Shown in pieces: positions 17,696-26,425 of a DNA stretch of 64,000 nucleotides. Under the pieces are notes generated by a model. The model was not told the DNA's origin. It saw only the letters and a list, made by a program, of their open reading frames with translations, and made no database searches. Position numbers and translations under genes: made by a program. The stretch is from NCBI RefSeq assembly GCF_014201905.1, contig NZ_JACHFM010000004.1, forward strand, positions 310,001 through 374,000, given 5' to 3'. Source of the stretch: Amaricoccus macauensis (GTDB lineage Bacteria > Pseudomonadota > Alphaproteobacteria > Rhodobacterales > Rhodobacteraceae). The number at the start of each line of letters is the position of its first letter. Within the stretch, counting starts at the first letter, position 1.

Positions 17696-18384
17696 CGGGC
17701 GAGCTCCGCCTCGGCGAGGGCGATGCCCTCGGGCCGGCCGACGTCGACCCAGCCGCCGGGATAGACGACGCCTCGCAGGCGCCCTTCCGCCCGGAGCCCG
17801 TCCCAGACCGGGTTGAGCGAGAAGACTTCCCCCGGAAAGGCGGCAACGGCGGCGGTGTCGGTGATGCTGACGCCGGGATAGACGAAATCCGCCGCCGCCG
17901 CCGTGCCACGCCGCTCCGGCGCGCCGTCGTCGTTCAGGAAGAAGTCGCCCGGGCCAGTGTGCCCGGTCGCCGCTTCGCGCGGCAGGAGTGCGAGCAGCGC
18001 GCCGTCACCCTCGTGCCAGTTGGCGGCGAGGAGCGTGAGCGGGTTCGGGCCGCGCCAGACCATGTCGGCGTTCAGCGTCAGGACTGGCCCCGGCCCGAGC
18101 AGCGGCAGCGCGCGCTTCAGCCCGCCCCCGGTCTCCAGCCGCTCGGGCTCGTGCGACACGAGCACGTCCGGCGCCACCTGCGCCAGATGCGCCGCGAGCT
18201 GGTCGGCGTGCGCGTGGGTGTTGACGACGATGCGCGCGATCCCGGCGTCACGGGCGAGCGCGAGCGCGTGGTCGATGAGCGGCCGGCCGGCCACCTCGAT
18301 GAGCGGCTTCGGCCGGGTCCGGGTGAGCTCGCCCATCCGCGTGCCAAGCCCCGCGGCGAAGATCATCACGGCCTCTGGCATCAT
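17692..18384 (-). CDS. murU: N-acetylmuramate alpha-1-phosphate uridylyltransferase MurU
   Basis: The 230-residue nucleotidyltransferase has the signature AAGLGTRMGELT followed by RPKPL (residues 10-27) and the metal-binding NADMVW. MurU converts MurNAc-1-phosphate plus UTP to UDP-MurNAc in the peptidoglycan recycling route that bypasses de novo synthesis. The AmgK-like kinase directly upstream supplies the substrate, which supports this over a generic sugar-nucleotide synthase. It overlaps both neighbours by 4 bp. Bypass of MurA in this way is linked to intrinsic fosfomycin tolerance in other bacteria. Confidence 0.85.
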   Translation of the reverse strand: MMPEAVMIFAAGLGTRMGELTRTRPKPLIEVAGRPLIDHALALARDAGIARIVVNTHAHADQLAAHLAQVAPDVLVSHEPERLETGGGLKRALPLLGPGPVLTLNADMVWRGPNPLTLLAANWHEGDGALLALLPREAATGHTGPGDFFLNDDGAPERRGTAAAADFVYPGVSITDTAAVAAFPGEVFSLNPVWDGLRAEGRLRGVVYPGGWVDVGRPEGIALAEAELAR

Positions 18385-19403
18385 GCGGCGATCCGGGCGC
18401 GGACGGCGGCCTCGGGCGCAGGCAGGTGCGCCGCGACGAACGCCGCGAGCGGTGCCAGCGACGGGTGCGCGAGATCGGCGCTGAGGTAGCCCCAGACACG
18501 GGGCAGGAGATCCACGTAGCGCGCCTTGCCATCGCGGCGGCAGAGGCGGGTGAAAAGCCCCATGATCTTCATGTTGCGCTGCGCCGAGAGGATGCGGGCG
18601 GCCGCGCCGAACGCCTCCGGCTCGACGCCGGTGCGCGCGACGTAGCGCGCCGCCATGGCGTGGCTGAGGTCGGGCGCGACGTCGCGCCGGGCGTCGGCGA
18701 GAAGCGAGACCAGATCATAGGCCGGGTGGCCGATCAGCATGTCCTGAAAGTCGAGAAGGCCGATCCGCGCATGGCCGGCCCGCTCGGGCAGCCAGAGCAG
18801 GTTCTCGGCGTGATAGTCGCGATAGACCGCCACTTCTTCCACGGCGACGGGCGCGAGGACGGCCCCGGTCAGCGCGTGGAACTCTGCCGCGAGGTCGGGT
18901 GGCAGGTCCGCGCCGGTGGTGGCGGGATAGTACCATTCGAGCATCAGCGCCGCCTCGCGTTGCAGGAAGGCGAGATCGTAGGGCGGCGGCGTCCAGTCGC
19001 CGGCGGGCGGCGGCAGCGCCTGCATGTGGGCGAGCAGATCGACGGCGGCGGCATAGAGCCCGCCTTCGCGCTCGGGGTGCCCGGCGCAGATCCGCGCGAA
19101 GAGGTCGTCGCCCAGATCCTCGAGCAGGGCGAGCCCCCTGCCCTCGTCGGCGGCGATCACCTCGGGCGCACTGAGGCGCGCGGCGCGCAACCAGCGGTCG
19201 ACGGCGAGGAACGGCCCGACCACGAGCCCCGAGGCCGGCGGCACGTCCATGAGGATCGCGTTCGCGCCCCCGAACCGCACGCGCTCGTAGCGCCGGGCCG
19301 AGGCGTCCCCGGCGAGCGGCGCCCGTTCGGCCGCGCCCCAGCCGGAGGCGGCGAGGAAGTCGCGGATCTCGGTGTCGCGGGCGCGGGTGTCGGGGATGCT
19401 CAT
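18381..19403 (-). CDS. amgK: N-acetylmuramate/N-acetylglucosamine anomeric kinase AmgK
   Basis: This 340-residue aminoglycoside-phosphotransferase-fold kinase shows the catalytic loop YRDYHAENLLWL and the metal-binding motif LLDFQDM. AmgK phosphorylates MurNAc at the anomeric position, feeding MurU. The adjacent tsaE and murU genes are the standard alphaproteobacterial context. The ATG at 19403 overlaps the tsaE stop, and the murU start overlaps its stop. Confidence 0.85.
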   Translation of the reverse strand: MSIPDTRARDTEIRDFLAASGWGAAERAPLAGDASARRYERVRFGGANAILMDVPPASGLVVGPFLAVDRWLRAARLSAPEVIAADEGRGLALLEDLGDDLFARICAGHPEREGGLYAAAVDLLAHMQALPPPAGDWTPPPYDLAFLQREAALMLEWYYPATTGADLPPDLAAEFHALTGAVLAPVAVEEVAVYRDYHAENLLWLPERAGHARIGLLDFQDMLIGHPAYDLVSLLADARRDVAPDLSHAMAARYVARTGVEPEAFGAAARILSAQRNMKIMGLFTRLCRRDGKARYVDLLPRVWGYLSADLAHPSLAPLAAFVAAHLPAPEAAVRARIAA

Positions 19404-19921
19404 TCCAGGGCCTCGAGTGCAGGCGCAAGCCAGTCCCAGCCCGGTCCGTGCGCGGTGATCCGGGCGTGTCGGGCGTCGTCGGCGTCGGGCACGAAGTCGA
19501 GGTCGCGCACGAAGTCGAGGTCGATCGCGAGGCGGCGGGCGGGCAGCGCCGGCCCGAGGCGGTCGGGCCACTCCACCACGACGATCGCCCGGCCAAACGC
19601 CTCGTCGAGGCCGAGTTCAGTGATCTCGCCCGGATCGCCGAGGCGGTAGAGGTCGGCGTGCCAGAGCTCGACGTCACCGAGGTCGTAGGACTGCACCAGC
19701 GTGTAGCTTGGCGAGGGGATGTCCTCGCGGCGGCCGAGGGCGGCGAGGCGGGCGGTGATGAGCGCGCGGGCGAAATGGCTCTTGCCGGCGCCGAGATCCC
19801 CCGAGAGCGCCAGCGTGTCGCCGGCCGCGAGGTGCGGAGCGAGCGCGCGGGCGAGGCCGTCGGTCGCCGCAGGGGTCGCGAGCGTCAGTAGCAGTGACTC
19901 CAAGGCCGTCCGTCTCCCCAA
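19400..19921 (-). CDS. tsaE: tRNA threonylcarbamoyladenosine biosynthesis ATPase TsaE
   Basis: The 173-residue P-loop protein contains the Walker A motif [12 protein letters not shown] (residues 41-52), the [11 protein letters not shown] switch and the HADLYRL motif. With TsaB and TsaD it helps make t6A37 in ANN-decoding tRNAs. No ATG is available: translation begins at a TTG, either 19921 or a second in-frame TTG about six codons later. It heads the compact run tsaE-amgK-murU-addB-addA-trxA. Confidence 0.9.
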   Translation of the reverse strand: MGRRTALESLLLTLATPAATDGLARALAPHLAAGDTLALSGDLGAGKSHFARALITARLAALGRREDIPSPSYTLVQSYDLGDVELWHADLYRLGDPGEITELGLDEAFGRAIVVVEWPDRLGPALPARRLAIDLDFVRDLDFVPDADDARHARITAHGPGWDWLAPALEALE

Positions 19922-20093
19922 GGCTGCCTCGTTCTATCGCCGGGGCCGGCGGACGCAAGCCTTGCCCGGGAAGTGCCGGTCAACCTTGCGCCCGCTTCAC
20001 CTTGCGCGCCCCTTGCGCCGCATCAAGCTTGCAGGCCGCCAATCCCGGGACGCGCCATCCCAATCGGTATCCGACCTAAGAACGGACCGGGGG

Positions 20094-20496
20094 GAGGCCG
20101 ATGGGGCGATCGTCGCGATGACCGGCGACGGGGTGAACGACGCGCCAGCGCTGAAGCAGGCGGACGTCGGGACGGCGATGGGGCTGAAGAGAACCGACGC
20201 GGCGCGGGAAGCCGCGCAGACGGTGCTGCTCGACGACACCTTCGCCTCGATCGTCGCGGCGGTGAGCGAGGGGCGGAGGGTCTGCGACAACATCCGCAAG
20301 GTGATCGCCTGGACGCTCCCGAAAACGGCGGCGAGACCGTTGCGGTGATCGTGGCAATCGCCGCGTGGTCGCGGGGCAGATCGCCTTCACCGATGGCGCG
20401 CGCGTCATCGCGATCGGGATCGGCCTCATGCCGCTGCTCGAGGCGGAAAAGCTCGCGATGCGGCGGACGGGCTGGTCCGGCGAGCTCCCGGCCTGA
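20094..20496 (+). pseudogene. P-type cation-transporting ATPase remnant
   Basis: The hinge motif of P2-type cation ATPases is intact ([18 protein letters not shown]) and is followed by the usual segment ending [12 protein letters not shown]. Near 20321 the frame shifts by one base: the expected [15 protein letters not shown] continues in another frame. A further shift gives GQIAFTDG and a C-terminus LLEAEKLAMRRTGW that ends at TGA 20494-20496. The membrane segments that should separate these parts are missing, and nothing upstream of the hinge remains. It is therefore a double-deleted, frameshifted fragment of an ion pump. It sits between tsaE and the PAS protein on the opposite strand. Confidence 0.75.
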
Positions 20497-20500
20497 CGCT

Positions 20501-22726
20501 TCAGGCCCGGCGGCGGACGGCGGGCTCTTCCGCGGCAGGCAGCGTCACGGCGAGCGTGACCCCGCCGCCCGACCGGTTGACCGAGAGCGCCCCGCCGCCC
20601 GCTTCGGCGAGACGTCGTGCCAGCGCGACCCCCGGACCATCGCTGCGCCCGGACGTGACCACGGCCACGGAGGCCGAGAGCGCGCGGCCATCAGCCGCGA
20701 GGGCGAGTTCCACGGTGCCACCGGGCTCGGCGAGATCGGCCGCCGCGAGACTGAGCGAGAACGCGGCGCGGCGAAGCTCGGCCGGCCAGTCCGCCGCGTC
20801 AGGCGGCACGGCGAGCGAAAGACTCCGGCGGCCCAGCGCCGCGGTGAGGCCGGGAAACGGACCGGCCGGCGACTCGGCGAGCCCGGCACGCGCGGCGCGC
20901 AGGTCGTCGGCACGGGCGAGCCCTTCGCGCAGACCCTGCGCCGCGCTGCTGAGCGCCTGAAAGGCACCCGCCGATGGCGCGCCCGGGATCGCGGACATGA
21001 GCTTCTGGAGCGCCACCTCGGCCGGCAGGCGCAGCAGGTCGAGCGCGAGGTCGGCCAGCCCGTCGTCCATGAGGGCAACCGGCCGATCGGCCGGGCGGGC
21101 GGCCGCTGGCCGGTCTTCGAACACCACGAGGGCGGAGGTGTCCGGCAACGGCGCCACGAGGACGCCAATCCGTCGTCCGTCGCCGGTCACCACCTCGTCG
21201 GTCCAGCTCGCCCGCGCGCCCCCGGCGGTCGCGAACTCGGCGATCCGCGCCCAGACCGGGCTGGGGCCCGACCGCTCGGCCCAGAGCGTCACCATCTCGG
21301 CGATGCCGGGCGCGTGGAGGCGCGTCATCGGGTCCAGTTGCCACAGCCGCTCGAAGGCGGAGTTCACGAACGCGAGCGTCCCCGAGGCGTCGAAGACGAC
21401 GACCGCCTCGGTCAGCCGGTCGAGGGTCGCCTGGCTGAGTTCCAGCTCGCAGCGGTACTTTCGTTCGAGCATGATCGTCGTCGAGATGTCCTCGAACAGG
21501 AAGGCGAGCGCGCCCTGCGGGTGCGGCCGCCCGGTGACGCGGAAGATCTTGCCCGAGGGCAGCACCCAGTTTTCTTCGTAGGTGCCCTCGCGCGCGCCCT
21601 TCTCAAGTTCGGAGAGCTTGCGGCGCCACGAGGCGAAGTCCTTCTGTTCCGGCATCTGCCGCGTCTCGCGCAGCCGCTCGAGGAAGTCGCGCAAGGACGG
21701 GCGCCCGGCGAGCCAGACCGCGTCGATCTTCACGAGATCGGTCAGGGCGGGGTTGAAGAGGCCGAGCCGGCGGTTCTTGTCGAAGACCGCGAGGCCGATC
21801 GGCAGATGCGCGAAGGTTTCGGTCAGGGTCTCGACGAAGCGGCGCAGCGTCGCCTCGGCGGCGACGATCTCGCCCGCTTCGAGTGCGAATCCGAGGGACT
21901 CGCCGCCCGGGCCGCCGGCTCGGGAGACCTCGAACCAGGCCGGCGCGGCCTCGTCGTGGCCGGGCACCGCCACGCGCCGCCGGCTGCCACTGCCGATCCC
22001 GCGCGCGGTGAGCGGCACCTCCTCGATCGTGTGGCCGAAGGCGTCGGGAATGCGCTCGTCCGGCAGGCCGGTGGCGACTGAGCCGAAACGGTCGCGATAG
22101 GGCGCGTTCGTCCAGGCAACCTGTCCGTCGGGTCCATGGCTCCAGGCGAGGAGCGGCGCCCGGTCGAGCACGCCGCGCAGGAACTCCGCCTCTTCGTTCG
22201 CCCGGGTCAGCGCGACGCGAACCTCGCGGAGCGCCTGAGCGTCCTCGCTCGCCGGACGGATCGACAGCCGGGCCGCCCCGCCGCGCGGCTCGCCGGCGAA
22301 TTCGAGGGCGCTGCCATCGCCGCGCAGGCAGTGGTGCCGGAACGGGGTGCCATGAAGCACGAGCGTCTCGAGATCTCCGGCCAGATTCGGGCAGTCAGTC
22401 GTGAAGTGTCGGCCGAGGGCGGCAAGCCGCGTGCTGCCGGGCGCCAGCGCCTCCATGACACGCCGTGCTCCCGACGTGAGCGGCTTCACGCTCGCCCCGT
22501 CGATCAGGAACTCGAGCGCCGCGGTCTCCTCGTCCGCAGCCGCGGCCGGCCGGGAGCGGAGCCGCCCGGAAAAGCCGGCGATGAGGCCGATGGTGGCGAC
22601 AGCGCTCACGAGCGCCGCGGTGATCGTCTCCGGCAGCGCATTGAGAAAGTGGAGCGAGGCGAGGTCGGGCAAGGGAAGCGAGGGGAGATCCATGGGCTTG
22701 TCCAGGCGGCGAGTGGCCCGGGACAT
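20501..22726 (-). CDS. PAS-domain sensor protein, DivL-like degenerate histidine kinase
   Basis: The 741-residue protein has an N-terminal membrane segment (about 32-52) and at least two to three PAS-like modules, including AHLPIGLAVFDKNRRLGLFN and LTEAVVVFDASGTLAFVN. The C-terminus looks like a worn histidine kinase. A weak ATPase end with PGVALARRLAEAGGGAL remains, but no recognisable H-box with a phosphoacceptor His is seen where the dimerisation helices should be. This resembles DivL, a cell-cycle pseudokinase of alphaproteobacteria that modulates CckA. It lies 15 bp after regB in the same direction. The start is ATG 22726, with an alternative at 22693. Confidence 0.72.
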   Translation of the reverse strand: MSRATRRLDKPMDLPSLPLPDLASLHFLNALPETITAALVSAVATIGLIAGFSGRLRSRPAAAADEETAALEFLIDGASVKPLTSGARRVMEALAPGSTRLAALGRHFTTDCPNLAGDLETLVLHGTPFRHHCLRGDGSALEFAGEPRGGAARLSIRPASEDAQALREVRVALTRANEEAEFLRGVLDRAPLLAWSHGPDGQVAWTNAPYRDRFGSVATGLPDERIPDAFGHTIEEVPLTARGIGSGSRRRVAVPGHDEAAPAWFEVSRAGGPGGESLGFALEAGEIVAAEATLRRFVETLTETFAHLPIGLAVFDKNRRLGLFNPALTDLVKIDAVWLAGRPSLRDFLERLRETRQMPEQKDFASWRRKLSELEKGAREGTYEENWVLPSGKIFRVTGRPHPQGALAFLFEDISTTIMLERKYRCELELSQATLDRLTEAVVVFDASGTLAFVNSAFERLWQLDPMTRLHAPGIAEMVTLWAERSGPSPVWARIAEFATAGGARASWTDEVVTGDGRRIGVLVAPLPDTSALVVFEDRPAAARPADRPVALMDDGLADLALDLLRLPAEVALQKLMSAIPGAPSAGAFQALSSAAQGLREGLARADDLRAARAGLAESPAGPFPGLTAALGRRSLSLAVPPDAADWPAELRRAAFSLSLAAADLAEPGGTVELALAADGRALSASVAVVTSGRSDGPGVALARRLAEAGGGALSVNRSGGGVTLAVTLPAAEEPAVRRRA

Positions 22727-22741
22727 CAGAGACGGCGGGGC

Positions 22742-24112
22742 TTAATGAAGACTTAAGCCGGTCTCCGGCGCCGCACGCGGCCACACGACTGTCACAACGG
22801 CGCCGGTCGGCCGGGAGAACTCCGGCGGCGCGGCTTCGTCCTCCGGGACCGGATCGGCGTTGCGGAAGTCGAGCCGGGCGCCGGACCGCTCGAGCAGGGT
22901 CTTGGCGATGAAGAGGCCAAGGCCCATGCCCTCGTAGGCCGGCCGTTCGGCGGCGAGCCGCGACCGGCGGCGCACGAAGGGATCACCGATCCGGCCGATG
23001 AGATCGGGCGGATAGCCCGGACCATCGTCGCCGATCACCACGCGGATGTCCCGATCCGTCCACTCGAGGTCGATCCAGACCGTCGAGCCGGCGAAGTCGA
23101 CTGCGTTCTGCACCAGATTGCGCAGTCCCTGCACGATTTCCGGCCGGCGCTGCATCTGCGGCTGGTCATCCGGCGGATCGTCGGCGAGGCCGCCCTCGAC
23201 GCGGGTGATGACGCGGATACCCCGGCCGGTGTGCGGAGCCGCCGCCTCCTCGACCACGCTGAGGAGCGGCGCCGAGCGGACCATGATATCCTGCTTGCCG
23301 CGCGGCCCCATGGCCCGCAGGATTTCCGTGCAGCGGATCGCCTGCGCCCGCACCAGCGCCGCATCCTCCTGCAGGTGCGGCATGTGGCCGAGTTCCTCGA
23401 CAAGCTCCGTCGAGGCGAGCTTGATCGTGGCGAGGGGCGTGCCGAGTTCGTGGGCCGCCGCCGCCACCACGCCGCCGAGCGTGCTCAGCTGCTGCTCGCG
23501 GGCGAGCGCGAGCTGGGTCGCGGCCAGCGCCTCCGACATCGACAGCGTCTCGCCGGTCACCCGCCGCGCGCCGATCGCGAGAAAGATCATCCCGGTGATC
23601 AGCGCCGTCCACGTCCCCCCCACCACCACCGGCGAAAGCGCAAGGTGCTCGCCGCTGACCAGTTCGAGCGGCACATAGAACTTGACCAGCAGCGTGATGA
23701 TGACGCCCGCCACCGCGCCGAGCAGCAGCGTCGCCCGGAGCGACAGGACGGATGCGCTGATCGTCACCGGGACCATGAGGAGCAACGCGAACGGATTGCC
23801 GAGGCCGCCGGTCAGGTAGAGCAGCGCCCCGAGCTGGAAGAGGTCGAAGAGCAGCGTGTAAAGCGCCTCGCGCTCGCGCAACTGCCGGGTGCTGGCCGCC
23901 ACTCCCATGCCGACCGCGTTGAAGACCGCCGAGGAGAGGACGACGAGGGCGCACGGCAGCTGTGGGACCTGAATGCCGAGAGCCAGTGTGGCGATGAGCA
24001 AGGTTACCGTCTGGCCGACCACCGCGAACCAGCGCAGCAGGACCAGCGTGCGCAACCGGACCCATGTGCGGCGCGTCCCGATCGGAAACGAAGCGTATGA
24101 AGGTTCGGCCAT
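22742..24112 (-). CDS. regB: Redox-responsive sensor histidine kinase RegB/PrrB/ActS
   Basis: This 456-residue membrane histidine kinase has six hydrophobic segments, with the quinone-sensing motif GGLGNPF at 102-108. The H-box AAAAHELGTPLATIKLAS has the phosphoacceptor His221. The redox-switch cysteine is Cys261 (RCTEIL), at the same distance from the His as in Rhodobacter RegB. The C-terminal ATPase carries the expected N, G1 and G2 boxes. RegB phosphorylates RegA when the quinone pool and respiratory flux signal low oxygen. ATG 24112 is preferred over the upstream TTG at 24148. It is divergent from senC-regA. Confidence 0.93.
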   Translation of the reverse strand: MAEPSYASFPIGTRRTWVRLRTLVLLRWFAVVGQTVTLLIATLALGIQVPQLPCALVVLSSAVFNAVGMGVAASTRQLREREALYTLLFDLFQLGALLYLTGGLGNPFALLLMVPVTISASVLSLRATLLLGAVAGVIITLLVKFYVPLELVSGEHLALSPVVVGGTWTALITGMIFLAIGARRVTGETLSMSEALAATQLALAREQQLSTLGGVVAAAAHELGTPLATIKLASTELVEELGHMPHLQEDAALVRAQAIRCTEILRAMGPRGKQDIMVRSAPLLSVVEEAAAPHTGRGIRVITRVEGGLADDPPDDQPQMQRRPEIVQGLRNLVQNAVDFAGSTVWIDLEWTDRDIRVVIGDDGPGYPPDLIGRIGDPFVRRRSRLAAERPAYEGMGLGLFIAKTLLERSGARLDFRNADPVPEDEAAPPEFSRPTGAVVTVVWPRAAPETGLSLH

Positions 24113-24234
24113 AACCGCGACATAGCAGCGCCCGGATCGGTCCTTCAAACGGATTTGACCGCCCCCCGATCTTGTGATGGCGCAGGGGGCATGCGAGATA
24201 TCCCGCAGGAATTTGCGATGGAGGACGCAGCCAG

Positions 24235-24855
24235 ATGACCCGAAATTTCGCCATCATGGCTGCGGTGGTCGCCGTCGCTGGACTTGCCGCCACCGGCTAC
24301 ATTGCCTTGCGGCCGACGGGGGGCGATCCGTTCGCCGATTGCCGGCGCAGCACGGTGGCGGGCGGTACGGCGACGATCGGCGGCCCGTTCACCCTGATCG
24401 ACAGCGACGGGCGGCAGGTTACCGATGCGGACGTCATCAAGGGCCCGACGCTGGTCTATTTCGGCTACACGTTCTGCCCGGACATCTGCCCGACCGACGT
24501 GTCGCGCAACGCCCTCGTGGCCGCCGACCTGAAGGAGCAGGGCATCGATGCGGGTCAGATTTTCGTCTCCATCGACCCCGAGCGCGACACGCCCGAGGCG
24601 ATGAAGGCGTTCACCGAGTCGATCGACCCGGCGATCACCGGCCTGACCGGGTCCGCCGAGCAGATTTCGACCGCTGCGAAGGCCTACAAGGTGTATTATC
24701 GCAAGGCTGGCGGTGATCCGGAATACTACCTGATGGACCACTCAACGTTTACCTATCTCATGGCGCCGGGCGTCGGGTTTCTCGACTTCTTTCCGTCGGA
24801 CGCTACACCTGAAGATATGGCAAAGACGGCAGCCTGCTTCGCGGAGAAACTCTGA
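24235..24855 (+). CDS. senC: SCO1/SenC (PrrC) copper chaperone
   Basis: This 206-residue thioredoxin-fold protein is anchored by one N-terminal membrane helix (about 5-25). The copper-binding motif C81-PDI-C85 and the distal His169 are present. SCO proteins deliver copper to the CuA/CuB sites of cytochrome oxidases. In Rhodobacter, PrrC also relays the oxidase signal to PrrB. Its place between regB and regA, with its stop overlapping the regA start, is the classic prrBCA layout. Confidence 0.93.
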   Translation: MTRNFAIMAAVVAVAGLAATGYIALRPTGGDPFADCRRSTVAGGTATIGGPFTLIDSDGRQVTDADVIKGPTLVYFGYTFCPDICPTDVSRNALVAADLKEQGIDAGQIFVSIDPERDTPEAMKAFTESIDPAITGLTGSAEQISTAAKAYKVYYRKAGGDPEYYLMDHSTFTYLMAPGVGFLDFFPSDATPEDMAKTAACFAEKL

Positions 24856-25454
24856 TGCTGGAGCATTCAGACATGTCGGCAGCCGGGTTCACCCGCCCGG
24901 AACCCGTACCCCAGTCCGCAGCGATCGGTCCCGATCCCTCGCTGCTCATCCTCGATGATGACGAAGCGTTCCGGCGGCGGCTCGCGCGCGCCATGGAGAA
25001 GCGGGGCTTCGAGGTGACGGCGGTGGATTCCGTGGCGGCAGGCAAGGCCGCGACCGAGCGACGGGCCGCGGCCTACGCGGTGGTGGATCTGCGGCTCGAG
25101 GACGGGAACGGCCTGGAAGTCGTGCGCTATCTCCGGGCAAGGCGTCCTGACGCGCGCATTGTGGTCCTGACCGGCTACGGCGCCATCGCCTCCGCGGTCG
25201 CCGCGGTGAAGATCGGCGCGACCGACTACCTCGCAAAGCCCGCGGATGCGAACGACGTCCTTGGCGCACTGCTCGCGTCCGACACGGGCCGGCCGGCCCC
25301 GCCGGAAAACCCCATGAGCCCCGACCGCGTCCGGTGGGAGCACATCCAGCGGATCTACGAGCTTTGCGACCACAACGTCTCCGAGACCGCGCGTCGGCTC
25401 AACATGCACCGGCGCACGCTCCAGCGTATCCTGAGCAAGCGAAGCCCGCGCTGA
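24855..25454 (+). CDS. regA: Redox response regulator RegA/PrrA/ActR
   Basis: The 199-residue regulator has an N-terminal receiver domain (acidic pocket ILDDDE 32-37, phosphoacceptor Asp78 in VVDLRLEDGNG, Lys in LAKPAD) and a C-terminal Fis-type helix-turn-helix ending SETARRLNMHRRTLQRIL. That C-terminus is nearly invariant across the RegA family. RegA activates genes for photosynthesis, CO2 and N2 fixation and respiration when oxygen falls. The ATG overlaps the senC stop (TGATG). It carries a slightly longer N-terminus than usual; Met7 is an alternative start. Confidence 0.94.
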   Translation: MLEHSDMSAAGFTRPEPVPQSAAIGPDPSLLILDDDEAFRRRLARAMEKRGFEVTAVDSVAAGKAATERRAAAYAVVDLRLEDGNGLEVVRYLRARRPDARIVVLTGYGAIASAVAAVKIGATDYLAKPADANDVLGALLASDTGRPAPPENPMSPDRVRWEHIQRIYELCDHNVSETARRLNMHRRTLQRILSKRSPR

Positions 25455-25617
25455 TAAGGCCATGAACGATCGCTGGCTGACCGATCCATGAACGATCCGT
25501 TAATCGTTCCGCGAGAGGCTGGGACGACCCACTTCCGTGAGGCTTGGGTCATTGTCGCAGAACGAGCAGGCGGGCGCGGCGACTCCGGCCGGCCGCAGCA
25601 GCAACGGGAAAACGTGC

Positions 25618-26364
25618 ATGTCGGGTCCTTCTGCCGAGAGAACCGCGGCGCTTCGCGGGCCAGCCGATGATGAACTGGTCCTTGCGGGGGTGATCGTGCC
25701 CGGGGACGAGCAGGTGCTCACCCCGGTGATCCGGCAGGCGATGCTCGCCGGGCGGTTCGAGACCGAGGAAGCGGCACAGATCCCGCATATCGTCCGCGAC
25801 GGCGACCGGGTGCTCGAGATCGGCGCGGGCATCGGATTCATCTCGACGCTCCTCGCCCGGCAGCCGCAGGTCGCCCGCGTGATCGCGGTCGAGGCCAATC
25901 CGCATCTGCTCGACTACATGGGCCGGCTGCATGCCCGCAACGGTGTCGACAAGGTGCACCGGCTGAATGCCATTCTCGGCAATTCCGCCGCCGCGAACGT
26001 CACCTTCTATCTGCGCCGGGATTTCTGGATGGGCTCGATTTCGGCCGAGCCCAACCCCTGGATCGGGACGGTCGAGGTGCCGACGATGTCCCTCGACGGA
26101 CTGCTGCGGGACGAGGCGATCGACCTCATCGTCTGCGACGTGGAAGGCGCCGAGGCCGATCTCTTCGAGGGAGCGGATCTCTCCGGCGTCGATCGGATCT
26201 TCGTCGAGACCCACGATCACGTCACCGGCCTCTCCGGCGTGCGACGGCTGTTTGTGACCATGCACGACCACGGGTTCGTCTATGACCCCCGGCATTCGAC
26301 CGGCAGCGTCGTGCTGTTCCGGCGTCTCGGCGAGACCGACATCGTGCGGCCCTATTCCGGCTGA
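25618..26364 (+). CDS. FkbM-family SAM-dependent methyltransferase
   Basis: This 248-residue Rossmann-fold methyltransferase has the SAM-binding motif VLEIGAGIGFIS, the acidic strand VIAVEANP and the FkbM-domain hallmark LIVCDVEGAEADLFEG. FkbM-type enzymes methylate hydroxyl groups of sugars or polyketides. The membrane acyltransferase convergent with it suggests modification of a surface polysaccharide. The ATG at 25618 is the best start, because upstream codons in this frame read through low-complexity sequence. An inverted repeat GAACGAT/ATCGTTC (25490-25509) lies about 110 bp upstream. The substrate is unknown. Confidence 0.75.
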   Translation: MSGPSAERTAALRGPADDELVLAGVIVPGDEQVLTPVIRQAMLAGRFETEEAAQIPHIVRDGDRVLEIGAGIGFISTLLARQPQVARVIAVEANPHLLDYMGRLHARNGVDKVHRLNAILGNSAAANVTFYLRRDFWMGSISAEPNPWIGTVEVPTMSLDGLLRDEAIDLIVCDVEGAEADLFEGADLSGVDRIFVETHDHVTGLSGVRRLFVTMHDHGFVYDPRHSTGSVVLFRRLGETDIVRPYSG

Positions 26365-26377
26365 GCGACGACGGCGC

Positions 26378-26399
26378 TCCGCTGCGCAAAAGCAGCGGA
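26378..26399. terminator. Hairpin between convergent genes
   Basis: TCCGCTGC and GCAGCGGA form a perfect 8-bp stem around GCAAAA. It sits just after the FkbM methyltransferase stop and 27 bp before the end of the convergent acyltransferase gene. No T-run follows on either strand, so it may act only weakly or with Rho. Confidence 0.35.
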
Positions 26400-26425
26400 C
26401 GCACCGGCCGCGCCGAATAGGCCCC

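Noticed and set aside
19926-20090. Possible N-terminal part of the P-type ATPase upstream of the hinge motif
   Set aside because: Translation in all three plus frames shows no phosphorylation motif (DKTGT) or other pump sequence, so the remnant begins near 20094.
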